A DNA stretch of 32,923 bases from Symploca sp. SIO2E9 (GTDB taxonomy: Bacteria > Cyanobacteriota > Cyanobacteriia > Cyanobacteriales > Coleofasciculaceae): NCBI GenBank assembly GCA_010692645.1, contig JAAHGS010000062.1:1-32923 (forward strand), written 5' to 3'. How positions within the stretch are numbered: the first letter of the stretch is position 1; every line of letters starts with the position of its first letter. A model generated the notes under the pieces. That model worked only from the letters and a program-made list of their open reading frames with translations. It was not told the DNA's origin and did no database searches. Positions 14,613-22,532 of the stretch are shown here, one piece after another. The translations under genes and the position numbers were made by a program.

Positions 14613-14987
14613 GGTTCTTGTGCCTTAACCTTATACTTATTATTTGCTTTTTGATTTAAATAACTTGTGATCTTCACAGCACTCAGTTAGTGAGATAGCT
14701 AACAGCTTTTAAATAAACAAACTGTCTCATCTGAAGTGATTTAAATCACATTCACATTTGTTTCGATATGTCAGCTTAATCTTTCGTAACACCTCCGGAA
14801 TGGTCGCCTAAGTTTCTGTAATCTTTTAGTTAACGATCAATTCGCAGATGGTCAATTTCACCTCTTGAACTGGTAAATTACAGGCTCAAGCTCTTAGATC
14901 ACGTTTCTCCAAAATTATAGTTTCAGTCAAATTCAGTGTATTTTAGCTATTAACAGCGAGCTTCAGCCCAAGGAGAGATTTGTAAAC

Positions 14988-15020
14988 TAAGCTGTTAGGC
15001 ATTTAAATCAGATATTTATA
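14988..15020. mobile_element. Left half of the thiL-type MITE
   Basis: TAAGCTGTTAGGCATTTAAA and the following bases match the left end of the MITE at 23568 (TAAGCTGTTACGCATTTAAA...ATATTTAT), including the TA at the border. The match stops where the palindrome at 15014-15047 begins, and no right half follows. The gap 14613-15089 otherwise shows no gene. Confidence 0.55.
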
Positions 15021-15047
15021 GCAACGGACATGTCCGTTGCTATAAAT
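15014..15047. repeat. Perfect 34-bp palindrome
   Basis: ATTTATAGCAACGGACA is followed at once by its exact reverse complement, with no loop. The core TAGCAACGG...CCGTTGCTA bordered by TA looks like a tiny element or back-to-back ends nested in the older MITE half. TTGCTATAG at 15078-15086 repeats its outer end. It lies about 43 bp past the phosphatase stop codon and may also act as its terminator. Confidence 0.8.
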
Positions 15048-15050
15048 TCG

Positions 15051-15066
15051 ATGAAATATATTTCAT
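15051..15066. repeat. 16-bp palindrome ATGAAATATATTTCAT
   Basis: A perfect 16-bp AT-rich palindrome four bases after the 34-bp palindrome. It may be part of the same small element, which would run from about 15017 (TATAGCAA) to 15085 (TTGCTATA). Confidence 0.6.
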
Positions 15067-15089
15067 CCAAACAAGAATTGCTATAGTCG

Positions 15090-15584
15090 CTATGGTCTGG
15101 CCCTCAAAGCCTCATTCTTAACAACTTGTTGCAGTAAACCCTCGCAGGCATCTAGTAGTAGATCAATAACTCTGTTAAATCCCTCAGAACCACCGTAGTA
15201 GGGATCAGGAACCTCTTGCTCGCTATGATGCCAAGCAAATTCGCACATCAGTCTGACTTTATCAAGATACTTCATCCCAGAGTCAAGGCTGAGAATATCT
15301 CGATAGTTCTGGTGATCCATTGCCAAAATTAGGTCAAACTCTTCAAAATCTGATTTTTGAAACTGCCTTGCTCTACCCTTAAGTATTATGCCCCGATGCT
15401 CAGCCGCTACTGTCATCCGTCGATCAGGCAGAGAACCAATATGATAACTGGAAGTACCAGCAGAATCACAAAAGATACTATCACTAAGACCTGCTTGTTC
15501 GATCAGGTGATTCATAATATTCTCTGCCGACGGAGAACGACAGATATTACCAAGGCAGACAAATAGTAACTTGTATGAGGACAT
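15090..15584 (-). CDS. Low molecular weight protein-tyrosine-phosphatase
   Basis: 164 residues. It has the family P-loop CLGNICRSPSAE (catalytic Cys10, Arg16), the DSAGTSSYHIG segment, and the general-acid motif DPYYGG (Asp127). It removes phosphate from protein tyrosine (possibly arginine) residues in the cytoplasm, and in bacteria such enzymes often regulate exopolysaccharide export or stress responses. Length is normal and all catalytic residues are present. It is divergent from the SGNH-hydrolase gene at 15831. No kinase partner lies nearby. Confidence 0.93.
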   Translation of the reverse strand: MSSYKLLFVCLGNICRSPSAENIMNHLIEQAGLSDSIFCDSAGTSSYHIGSLPDRRMTVAAEHRGIILKGRARQFQKSDFEEFDLILAMDHQNYRDILSLDSGMKYLDKVRLMCEFAWHHSEQEVPDPYYGGSEGFNRVIDLLLDACEGLLQQVVKNEALRARP

Positions 15585-15694
15585 AGGTTATACTGTTTAG
15601 CTTTATACGCTGTTGGAAGCAGGAACAATGGTAATTGCAGTTACATCTGGCAAAAGAATCCCGAGAATGGGGAAATCTGTCTTCTTTCCTCCGA

Positions 15695-15727
15695 TGTTAA
15701 GTTTCTAATCGCACTGGTGTTAAGTTT
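15695..15727. promoter_or_regulatory. Direct repeat TGTTAAGTTT x2
   Basis: The 10-mer occurs at 15695-15704 and 15718-15727, a 23-bp period (about two helical turns), in the divergent gap between the phosphatase and the SGNH-hydrolase gene. Such spacing suits a regulator binding site on one face of the helix. It could also be chance in AT-rich DNA. Confidence 0.25.
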
Positions 15728-15830
15728 AGCAACGAAGATACCCAATGCTACCTTAGACTCCAGACCTCAAAACTGCCAGACTCAGGCTTAAATGCTGACA
15801 AGACAATAGTGATTTCAGGAAATGAGTTTG

Positions 15831-17231
15831 ATGTTCAAGCCGCACCGTAGATCTTACGGGTTAAGCCGTATACCTTATAACAGTAGCTCCTATAACAACA
15901 AACGCCGCCGAAGATTACCACTTCTGGTGATAGTCATAGCTATACCCTTAGTCTTGATTCTCCTGGAATTTTTAGCAACAATCTTAGTCGGCGTGGCAGG
16001 AAAAAGTGCTGAGTTGACAGCCTATGAAGGAGAACCAGCAATCGTTACTGCTTACAACCTCAAATTCCTCGATTCCCAAAAACAGCCTTATGACGGTTTA
16101 TCTAATCGTGGACAACTTGCTGCTCAAAGGAGCATAGCTGTAGGTTATAGCTTAGTTGGGAAGCAACAGAGCGATTTTTGGCGCATTAACGAACAAGGGT
16201 TTCGCGATGATCAACCCGTGCCCCTGGCAAAACCAAAAAATGAATTTCGGATTTTTCTGTTGGGCGGTTCTACAGCTTTCGGTCAAGGGAATGAAAGTAA
16301 TCAAGCCACAATTGCCAGTAAACTGGAAGCTCGTCTCAATCAAAGGGTAGTGCAGCAGAGGAAATCCCCACAGAAATACCGACCAACAATTTTGCCTTTT
16401 TATAAACCTGACTTGGTGAAAGCTCTTGCTAAGCCGCCACGGCTTCGTGATGGCAAGTATCGTGTGATTAATGCTGCTGTTCCAGGGTACACTTCCGGAA
16501 ATGAACTGGCCCAGCTGGCACTTAAGATTATGCCCTACCGTCCAGACGCAATCTTGATTTTGGATGGATACGCAGACTTGATGCTCCCTAGCAATCAATC
16601 TGAAACTAATATCCCTAAAACTGAGGCTTTCCTGAGCAGCGCGCCAGGGCATTTTTGGATTTACCTAACTCGGAAGTTGAACAATTTGGTCGCAGATACC
16701 ACAGTGGTAAAAGCAACTCAAAAATGGCTATTGAAACCTGAGCCATCAGTTAGTCAGCAGAGTCTAGTAATGGCTGACGAAACTGCTCCACTGGAGCAAC
16801 ATCTCGCTGCTGAAGCTTCTGAACTAGAGAAACGTACCACTCGCTATCGGGATTATCACCGACAGATCATCCGTCTGACTACAGGAGCTAGAATTCCTCT
16901 AGTAATTGCACTCCAGCCGGAAATTACTGGGCGCGGTACCAAGCAGATTTCGGCTCAAGAGCAGGAGATTTTGAAGAAATTGGGATCGACCTACAAGCAA
17001 AAGATACCGGAAAACTATGTAAAGTTAGCTCAAGTTACAGAGCAACTACAGCAATGGTTTCCCAAGAATGTGAAAGTGTTAAATTTTTACAAGCTTTATC
17101 AAGAATTCCCCAATCAAGCCTTTTTTGATGCTGTTCACCTAACAGAGGTAGCTAATTTAGAAATATCTGAGCGCTTCTACTATGCGCTCTCAGAGCTGCC
17201 AAAGTTGCAAGTGCCTTTCCAACAGAGATAA
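15831..17231 (+). CDS. Membrane-anchored SGNH/GDSL-type hydrolase
   Basis: About 466 residues. A basic N-terminus (NKRRRR) precedes one hydrophobic segment of about 25 residues (LPLLVIVIAIPLVLILLEFL), so the rest is probably periplasmic. The hydrolase part has FLLGGSTAFGQG (nucleophile Ser of block I), NAAVPGYTSG (block II Gly), ILDGYADL (block III, Asp where Asn is usual) and FDAVHLTE near the C-terminus (the D-x-x-H pair). Related cyanobacterial proteins are annotated SGNH/GDSL hydrolase, and some lie near polysaccharide acetylation or export genes. The substrate is not evident. AGGA at 15817-15820 is better spaced for ATG 15831 than for the in-frame ATG 15822. The weak block III means activity should be tested. 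Confidence 0.8.
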   Translation: MFKPHRRSYGLSRIPYNSSSYNNKRRRRLPLLVIVIAIPLVLILLEFLATILVGVAGKSAELTAYEGEPAIVTAYNLKFLDSQKQPYDGLSNRGQLAAQRSIAVGYSLVGKQQSDFWRINEQGFRDDQPVPLAKPKNEFRIFLLGGSTAFGQGNESNQATIASKLEARLNQRVVQQRKSPQKYRPTILPFYKPDLVKALAKPPRLRDGKYRVINAAVPGYTSGNELAQLALKIMPYRPDAILILDGYADLMLPSNQSETNIPKTEAFLSSAPGHFWIYLTRKLNNLVADTTVVKATQKWLLKPEPSVSQQSLVMADETAPLEQHLAAEASELEKRTTRYRDYHRQIIRLTTGARIPLVIALQPEITGRGTKQISAQEQEILKKLGSTYKQKIPENYVKLAQVTEQLQQWFPKNVKVLNFYKLYQEFPNQAFFDAVHLTEVANLEISERFYYALSELPKLQVPFQQR

Positions 17232-17245
17232 ATAATGGTAGGGTA

Positions 17246-17272
17246 GGCAGCTGCACTGGTGGAGCAGCTGCC
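17246..17272. terminator. Hairpin GGCAGCTGC / GCAGCTGCC
   Basis: A perfect 9-bp GC-rich stem with a 9-nt loop, extendable by TAGG/CCTA past a bulge, just after the SGNH-hydrolase stop and between convergent genes. It is one of two stable hairpins in 72 bp. Confidence 0.5.
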
Positions 17273-17285
17273 CCTATACTTACTA

Positions 17286-17310
17286 AATGTGAGCAGTTGT
17301 TGCTCACATT
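17286..17310. terminator. Hairpin AATGTGAGCA / TGCTCACATT over the ybaB stop
   Basis: A perfect 10-bp stem with a 5-nt loop. Its arm includes the ybaB stop codon (17304-17306, minus strand). It probably ends transcripts from one or both directions, though no long T-run follows on either strand. Confidence 0.5.
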
Positions 17311-17648
17311 CCTGGAAGATTGAGACCACTTGTCAGTTCTTCCATTCGTTCCCGCATTGTGGCTGTAGATTTTTCGTAGGCATCTTTCATCGCTGTAGTC
17401 ACCAGTTCAGAAAGAGCCTGTGGCCCCTGCTCAATCGCCTTGGGGTCAATTTCGACACGACGAGGCTCTTGGTTGCCACTAAGCACTACTTTGACCAGTC
17501 CATCGTCACTTTGCCCTTCAATTTCCATTTGCTCCAATTCGTCTTGGAGCTGCTTAGCACCAGCTTGCACTTGTTGGGCTTTTTTGAAGGCTTCAGTTAG
17601 TTCCTTCATTTTGCCTAAACCGAAGCCAAATCCTTGTCCTTTCGTCAT
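17304..17648 (-). CDS. YbaB/EbfC family nucleoid-associated protein
   Basis: 114 residues. It begins [20 protein letters not shown] and continues with the helix [21 protein letters not shown], then the beta segment [22 protein letters not shown] and a helix with [13 protein letters not shown], which together are the whole YbaB fold. These dimeric DNA-binding proteins coat the chromosome and affect expression. It lies downstream of murC and murB on the same strand and may be transcribed with them, though a 300-bp gap precedes it. Confidence 0.93.
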   Translation of the reverse strand: MTKGQGFGFGLGKMKELTEAFKKAQQVQAGAKQLQDELEQMEIEGQSDDGLVKVVLSGNQEPRRVEIDPKAIEQGPQALSELVTTAMKDAYEKSTATMRERMEELTSGLNLPGM

Positions 17649-17678
17649 GTTATGGTTGACCCTATTTGAGTTGGACGA

Positions 17679-17816
17679 TTATTCAATACTCCCGATACTT
17701 TTGTGCCTGGGCAACCCCGTAGCTACAAAGACAGGGAGTTTTTGTATGATGGCGAGTACAACCTCTTTACCTTCAACCAGTTCCAACAGTATAGCCAAGT
17801 ACTGTTCAAACACCAT
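17679..17816 (-). other. Possible small ORF (45 codons) between murB and ybaB
   Basis: An ATG-initiated frame reading MVFEQYLAILLELVEGKEVV... to SIE, 30 bp before ybaB on the same strand. The hydrophobic/acidic helix looks protein-like, but the frame is short, has no clear ribosome binding site and matches nothing I know. It may be a chance frame or a relic. The rest of 17649-17948 shows no feature I can support. Confidence 0.25.
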
Positions 17817-17948
17817 CTAATTATATCACTGTTGTTATTTGGGAGCTTGGCTGCTGAGTAAACTTAATTGCAGTTGCTCTTGGTATTGCCATCAAACTGG
17901 AACCTAAAGATGTCGATTTAGAGGTTTATCAGCGAAGAAAAAAAATTT

Positions 17949-18917
17949 CTAGACTGATTGGAAATCACCTAGGATTTTCACTTCTGGCTCTAGGTAGAGT
18001 GACCATTGTTGTTCCACTTGTTGCTGAACATGGCGGATGATTTGGAAGATATCATTGGCTGTAGCACCTCCGCAATTGAGGATAAAATTGGCATGACGTT
18101 CAGCTACCTGAGCCCCACCGATTTTATAGCCCTTAAGGCCAATTTGTTCAATCAACCAACCGGCAGCATGGGACTTAGGATTGCGGAATACACTGCCACA
18201 GCTTGGCAAGTGGTAAGGCTGGGAAGTGCGCCGCTGCTTCAAATATAGGGAAGTCTGAGCCATCACCTGTTTGGGGTTAGCACCTGGTTTTAACTCAAAG
18301 TTTGCCTGGACTACTAGACGATTGCCACCCTGTAGATTAGAAGTGCGATAGCTAAAGTCCAAATCTTGGGGCCTCAGCCGATGGCACTCCCCAGTCGCTG
18401 AGACCGTCTCAACGCTGATTAAAGTGTCAGCAATAGCACTTTGGTGTGCTCCGGCATTCATTACTACTGCGCCACCAACTGTACCAGGTATTCCCACTGC
18501 CCACTCTAGTCCTTGCCAGCCTCGTTTAGCTGCCTGCCAAGCTAGACGTGCAATCGGTTCTCCTGCACCAGCAGTGACTATACCTGTATCAGTGTCAAAC
18601 TGGATTTGACCTAGATGGCGAGTAGAGATTACTAGACCAGGTAAACCGCAATCACTTACCAGCATATTAGAGCCAGCTCCCAACCAGGTAATTGGTAATC
18701 CTTGGGAATGTGCCCAGTCGAAACCAGCTTCTAGGTCTTCTAGGCTTTTGGGAGCGACGTACCATTGTGCAGGACCTCCCACTCGAAAGGAGGTGAGCTG
18801 GGCTAAAGGTACCTGTGAGCGTATTAGGCAATTGGTTCCTGGTAGGTAAAGCTGTGATTTTCCAACTGAGCGGGTGAACAAGTTGGTACAGCAGAGGGGG
18901 TCATAGGACAGGGTCAT
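17949..18917 (-). CDS. murB: UDP-N-acetylenolpyruvoylglucosamine reductase
   Basis: Catalyses the NADPH- and FAD-dependent reduction that forms UDP-N-acetylmuramic acid in peptidoglycan synthesis. 322 residues. Visible FAD-binding marks are TSFRVGGPAQWY, LGAGSNMLVSD and WAVGIPGTVGGAVVMNAGAH. Active-site residues appear in FSYRTS (Arg), PSCGSVFRNP (proton-donor Ser) and LEPEVKILG (Glu). The GWLIEQIGLKGYKIGGAQVA segment is typical of bacterial MurB. It follows murC on the same strand after 100 bp, an order usual in cyanobacteria. An extra N-terminal 30 residues before the domain suggest the true start may be further in. Confidence 0.95.
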   Translation of the reverse strand: MTLSYDPLCCTNLFTRSVGKSQLYLPGTNCLIRSQVPLAQLTSFRVGGPAQWYVAPKSLEDLEAGFDWAHSQGLPITWLGAGSNMLVSDCGLPGLVISTRHLGQIQFDTDTGIVTAGAGEPIARLAWQAAKRGWQGLEWAVGIPGTVGGAVVMNAGAHQSAIADTLISVETVSATGECHRLRPQDLDFSYRTSNLQGGNRLVVQANFELKPGANPKQVMAQTSLYLKQRRTSQPYHLPSCGSVFRNPKSHAAGWLIEQIGLKGYKIGGAQVAERHANFILNCGGATANDIFQIIRHVQQQVEQQWSLYLEPEVKILGDFQSV

Positions 18918-19017
18918 ATTAGTATACTTGAAAACAATGCCAACAGATTTCTGGCAATTGAGTTTGGAGTCAAAGATGTTGCCTTAGTTTGGCTTAACCA
19001 AACTCAGTATTTCCGAT

Positions 19018-20547
19018 TTAATTCCGGCTAACCATTTCTTGGTGAGCTTGTTGAGAAAGCTCCATAACCTTGGGAATAATCTGATTGAGATTACCAGCCC
19101 CTAAAAACAAGGCAAGGTCCCCTGGTTGAAGAATTGTGCACAGAAACTCTGATACTGAGTTCAAATTTGGTTGGTAATACACCCTCTCGTGGTGAAACGC
19201 AATCGCCTCATAAACTTGCTCACCAGTAATTTGCCACAAGTTTGATTCGCCAGAACTGTAAATGTCACAGACAACAACAATATCTGCTGTGCCGAAGGAT
19301 TGGGCGAATTCTGACAGAAATTTTAAGGTGCGGCTATAGCGGTGGGGTTGAAAAATAGCAACTATTCGTTCGGGGGCTTTAAATTGCAAGCGGGCAGCTG
19401 CCAGGGTTGCCTGAATTTCACTGGGGTGGTGAGCATAGTCATCAACAAAGGAGATTTCATTGCAAATTCCCCGATACTCAAATCGGCGTTTAGCTCCCTC
19501 AAAAGTAGCAATTGCCTTGGCAATTACCTCAAACTCCAAATCCAGATGTCTTCCTACAGCTACCGCTGCTAGGGCATTGCTGAGATTGTGTTTACCCAGC
19601 AACTTCAATTGTAAATTTCCCAAAACTTTAGTACCTTCCCAGACTCTGGCAGTAGTACCATCAGCCCCATAAGTTACGCAATCAACACTGTAATCTGCAT
19701 TTGTTTCACGATGTAGACTATAGCTAATCGTGGGTTGAAGTGCACAACGCAAGGTTTGACAGTCGATGCATCCCACTAGTGTTTGGCAATTATCGGCGAA
19801 AATCTGGAAGGTTTGCACTACCTCAGCTAAGGTTTGATAGTGGTCTGGATGATCCAGTTCAATGTTGGTAACTACCCCAATATTGGCAGCAAGCTTGGCT
19901 AAAGAACCATCAGATTCATCCGCTTCAGCAACTAGATAGGAACTATCACCTAAACGTGCATTACCGCCCCAGGCATCAACTTCTCCACCCACAACTATAG
20001 TTGGGTCTAAACCTGAGTTGAGCAACATATAGCCAATCAAACTACTGGTTGTGGTTTTGCCATGAGTCCCGGCAACTGCAATACTTTGGTATTCTTGAAT
20101 TAAAGCTGCCAACAAATCAGAGCGATGAAATATTGGGTAACCACGTTGCAAAGCTGCCTGATACTCAGAATTAATTGGATTAATCGCCGTCGAGCAAATT
20201 ACTTGGGGTAGCTCAAGACAGAGATTGGCAGAGAGTGACGATTTGGCTGTTTGTGAGCTTTCACAAGTCACTTCCAGATTGGAGTTAATCCCAATAGCTG
20301 TCGCTTTCAATCGTTCATAGCTAGCATCTATGACCGAGCCAAAAAAATCTAAGTTGGTAGCATTCTGGTTTCTAAAAAGATGAGCGCCGACTGCTTGTAA
20401 ACGCTGAGTAATAGGCGTTGAACGAACATCTGACCCAGATACGGGTATTTTACGCTTGGCTAGGACGTAAGCCAGTGCTGACATTCCAATTCCACCAATG
20501 CCGATGAAATGAAATGGCTTTCCACTAAAATCAACAGTATTGGGCAT
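19018..20547 (-). CDS. murC: UDP-N-acetylmuramate--L-alanine ligase
   Basis: ATP-dependent ligase that adds L-Ala to UDP-MurNAc, the first amino acid of the peptidoglycan stem. 509 residues. It has the N-terminal nucleotide-sugar motif FIGIGGIGMSALA (14-26), the ATP loop AGTHGKTTTSS (159-169), EADESDGS, NIELDHPDHY, and FVDDYAHHPSEI with IFQPHRYSR in the C-terminal domain. It is slightly longer than E. coli MurC because of extra sequence around residues 75-112, before LPQVICSTAINP, as in other cyanobacteria (recalled). It is first in the run murC, murB and perhaps ybaB. Its 5' side faces the long gap before gap2. Confidence 0.96.
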   Translation of the reverse strand: MPNTVDFSGKPFHFIGIGGIGMSALAYVLAKRKIPVSGSDVRSTPITQRLQAVGAHLFRNQNATNLDFFGSVIDASYERLKATAIGINSNLEVTCESSQTAKSSLSANLCLELPQVICSTAINPINSEYQAALQRGYPIFHRSDLLAALIQEYQSIAVAGTHGKTTTSSLIGYMLLNSGLDPTIVVGGEVDAWGGNARLGDSSYLVAEADESDGSLAKLAANIGVVTNIELDHPDHYQTLAEVVQTFQIFADNCQTLVGCIDCQTLRCALQPTISYSLHRETNADYSVDCVTYGADGTTARVWEGTKVLGNLQLKLLGKHNLSNALAAVAVGRHLDLEFEVIAKAIATFEGAKRRFEYRGICNEISFVDDYAHHPSEIQATLAAARLQFKAPERIVAIFQPHRYSRTLKFLSEFAQSFGTADIVVVCDIYSSGESNLWQITGEQVYEAIAFHHERVYYQPNLNSVSEFLCTILQPGDLALFLGAGNLNQIIPKVMELSQQAHQEMVSRN

Positions 20548-20688
20548 CTTAACTCCTTACACACCACACCACACAAGCCTATCTGTGCCAATAACACGCG
20601 CTATCATACCAAGAATTGATTTTTCAAGATATAGCCAAGTGAAGATTAAGCAAAATCTTGTTGGCGATAGGTACACTTTGTTACTAAA

Positions 20689-20829
20689 TTATGTTCTTGC
20701 CACCTTGGGTTCAGCTACCGTGTTAATACCGGTCTCACCCCATTCCATAAGCACTGTAGGCTCTTGCCCTTCAAACACCTTAAACACCATTAGCGCAATT
20801 AGTCGCCATTGATCCGGAAAGGTGAACAA
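20689..20829 (-). other. Possible small ORF or gene relic (46 codons) upstream of murC
   Basis: Read on the minus strand from a TTG: FTFPDQWRLIALMVFKVFEG..., then WGETGINTVAEPKVART and stop. The composition looks protein-like, but there is no good start and no family that I recognise. The gap 20548-21342 also has a 68-codon minus frame (20925-21131), unsupported, and the hairpin at 20854. The 150 bp before gap2 presumably hold its promoter, but I could not pick out clear boxes. Confidence 0.2.
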
Positions 20830-20853
20830 ACAAGCGCGGCGGCACTTAACAAC

Positions 20854-20898
20854 AGGGTGTGGGGACTCAATCAGGATCTTTTTCTATTTCCACACCCT
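20854..20898. repeat. Inverted repeat AGGGTGTGG / CCACACCCT
   Basis: A perfect 9-bp stem (20854-20862 with 20890-20898) around a 27-nt loop containing TCTTTTTCT. CACACCCTACACCC sequence of this kind is a frequent filler in cyanobacterial intergenic DNA (recalled). A small RNA or a terminator fragment is possible but unproven. Confidence 0.35.
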
Positions 20899-21342
20899 AC
20901 ACCCTCCTTAATCAGAAGACTAGATTAGATCATAGCCACATAACCCCAGGAGAAAAAAAGCCAGCAACAATTTTGACACATTCCATCTTTGACTTTTGCC
21001 TGGCGTGATACGACTGAGTAATTGGAGGAAGTACTTGGGAACATAGTTGTTCGCTTCCTTCCCTTCGGCAGATGCCCGAGCCTAATCTTATCACCCAGAA
21101 GCTCTACATTGAAGTCAGCAACTACACCCATTGCTCTTGAGAGTATTGGTATTCCTTACTCAATATCCGTCTCAAAAGTTGGGAATATTTCCCCGAGATG
21201 ACTGTATCTTCGGTAACAGACAAAGCAAACTTACCCATAATTAAGCGGTCTCGGTTTAGCATTTTTCAGCCTTTGCGATATGATTGGGTTCATTAAGAAA
21301 ATATTTTGCTGAGCTTGAATCATAGATAGAGGGCAAGACGCA

Positions 21343-22359
21343 GTGATTAGAGTAGCGATCAACGGGTTTGGACGCATCGGACGTAACTTCGCGAGATGCT
21401 GGCTGACTAGAAACAATAGTCAGTTAGACTTAGTGGGCATCAATGACACTTCTGACCCAAAAACTAATGCCCATTTGCTGAAATACGACACCATGTTGGG
21501 GACGCTTGATGCCGACATCAGCGCTGATGAGAACTCCTTGATCATCAATGGTAAGACTGTCAAGTGTGTATCTGACCGTAACCCGCTCAACTTGCCCTGG
21601 GCTGATTGGGGAATTGACTTGGTTATTGAATCGACTGGTGTATTTGTCACCAAAGATGGGGCTTCTAAGCATTTAGCAGCTGGTGCCAAAAAGGCACTGA
21701 TTACTGCTCCTGGCAAAGGGGGAGATATTGGTACATTTGTCGTCGGTGTTAATGATCAAGACTATAAACACAGCGACTATGACGTTGTTAGCAACGCTAG
21801 TTGTACAACTAACTGCCTAGCTCCTTTTGCCAAAGTGCTGCATGAAAGCTTCGGCATCATCAAAGGGACAATGACCACTACTCACAGCTATACTGGCGAC
21901 CAAAGGCTTTTGGATGCTAGTCACCGTGATGTCCGTAGGGCAAGAGCAGCAGCTATGAATATCGTGCCAACTTCCACTGGTGCTGCCAAAGCTGTGGCTT
22001 TAGTCATCCCAGAACTTAAGGGCAAACTCAATGGCATTGCTATGCGGGTTCCAACGCCTAATGTTTCTGTGGTTGATCTGGTGGTGCAAGTTGAGAAAAA
22101 CACAATTGCAGAGCAGGTTAATGACGTTCTCAAAGAAGCTGCTGAAGGTAAACTTAAGGGAATCTTAGAATACAGTGACCTGCCGCTAGTTTCATCGGAT
22201 TACAAGGGACATGATGCCTCTTCGATTGTCGATGCCAGTCTGACTATGGTCATGGGTGGTGATATGGTCAAAGTTGTTGCTTGGTATGACAACGAGTGGG
22301 GCTACTCTCAGAGAGTCGTTGACTTGGCTGAAATCGTAGCCCAGAAGTGGGAGAGTTAA
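21343..22359 (+). CDS. gap2: Glyceraldehyde-3-phosphate dehydrogenase, Calvin-cycle (Gap2) type
   Basis: 338 residues. It has [10 protein letters not shown] at the N-terminus, the catalytic site [12 protein letters not shown] (Cys154) and the S-loop [19 protein letters not shown]. The protein follows cyanobacterial Gap2 closely as I recall it, including [24 protein letters not shown] and [17 protein letters not shown]. Gap2 uses NADPH or NADH to reduce 1,3-bisphosphoglycerate in carbon fixation and serves gluconeogenesis, unlike glycolytic Gap1. The start is GTG 21343, with AGAGGG at 21328-21333 well placed. Gene end faces thiL across a polypurine/polypyrimidine spacer. Confidence 0.97.
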   Translation: MIRVAINGFGRIGRNFARCWLTRNNSQLDLVGINDTSDPKTNAHLLKYDTMLGTLDADISADENSLIINGKTVKCVSDRNPLNLPWADWGIDLVIESTGVFVTKDGASKHLAAGAKKALITAPGKGGDIGTFVVGVNDQDYKHSDYDVVSNASCTTNCLAPFAKVLHESFGIIKGTMTTTHSYTGDQRLLDASHRDVRRARAAAMNIVPTSTGAAKAVALVIPELKGKLNGIAMRVPTPNVSVVDLVVQVEKNTIAEQVNDVLKEAAEGKLKGILEYSDLPLVSSDYKGHDASSIVDASLTMVMGGDMVKVVAWYDNEWGYSQRVVDLAEIVAQKWES

Positions 22360-22400
22360 GGCAGAAAATATTTGCCTTGAATCTGTTTTTGTTGGGAGCG

Positions 22401-22445
22401 GGAGATGGGGAGATGGGGAGATGGGGAGATGGGGAGATGGGGAGA
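22401..22445 (+). repeat. Perfect octamer array GGAGATGG x5 with degenerate hairpin
   Basis: Five exact 8-bp units and a partial sixth, 41 bp after the gap2 stop, followed by AGAATTTTTTATACAGATTCCT, a degenerate form of the array-linked hairpin. From about 22461 to 22550 the same strand becomes pyrimidine-rich, so both the gap2 and thiL transcripts would end in purine-rich sequence. Confidence 0.9.
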
Positions 22446-22532
22446 ATTTTTTATACAGATTCCTCCAACCTTTCCTAAATCCCTCACACTTCCCTATCCT
22501 TCTTCCTCCTTCTACACTCCCCCTCTTCTCTT

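Noticed and set aside
16152-16652. A 166-codon minus-strand open frame
   Set aside because: It is antisense to the SGNH-hydrolase gene, with no recognisable domain and no ribosome binding site.
20630-20660. ATAGCCAAGTGAAG, considered as part of a tRNA gene
   Set aside because: It resembles a tRNA D-arm start, but there is no acceptor stem pairing, anticodon arm or TTCGA loop at the right distance.
20925-21131. A 68-codon minus-strand frame upstream of gap2
   Set aside because: The peptide shows no domain and the frame lies in the presumed leader and promoter region. Possibly a relic, not supported as a gene.
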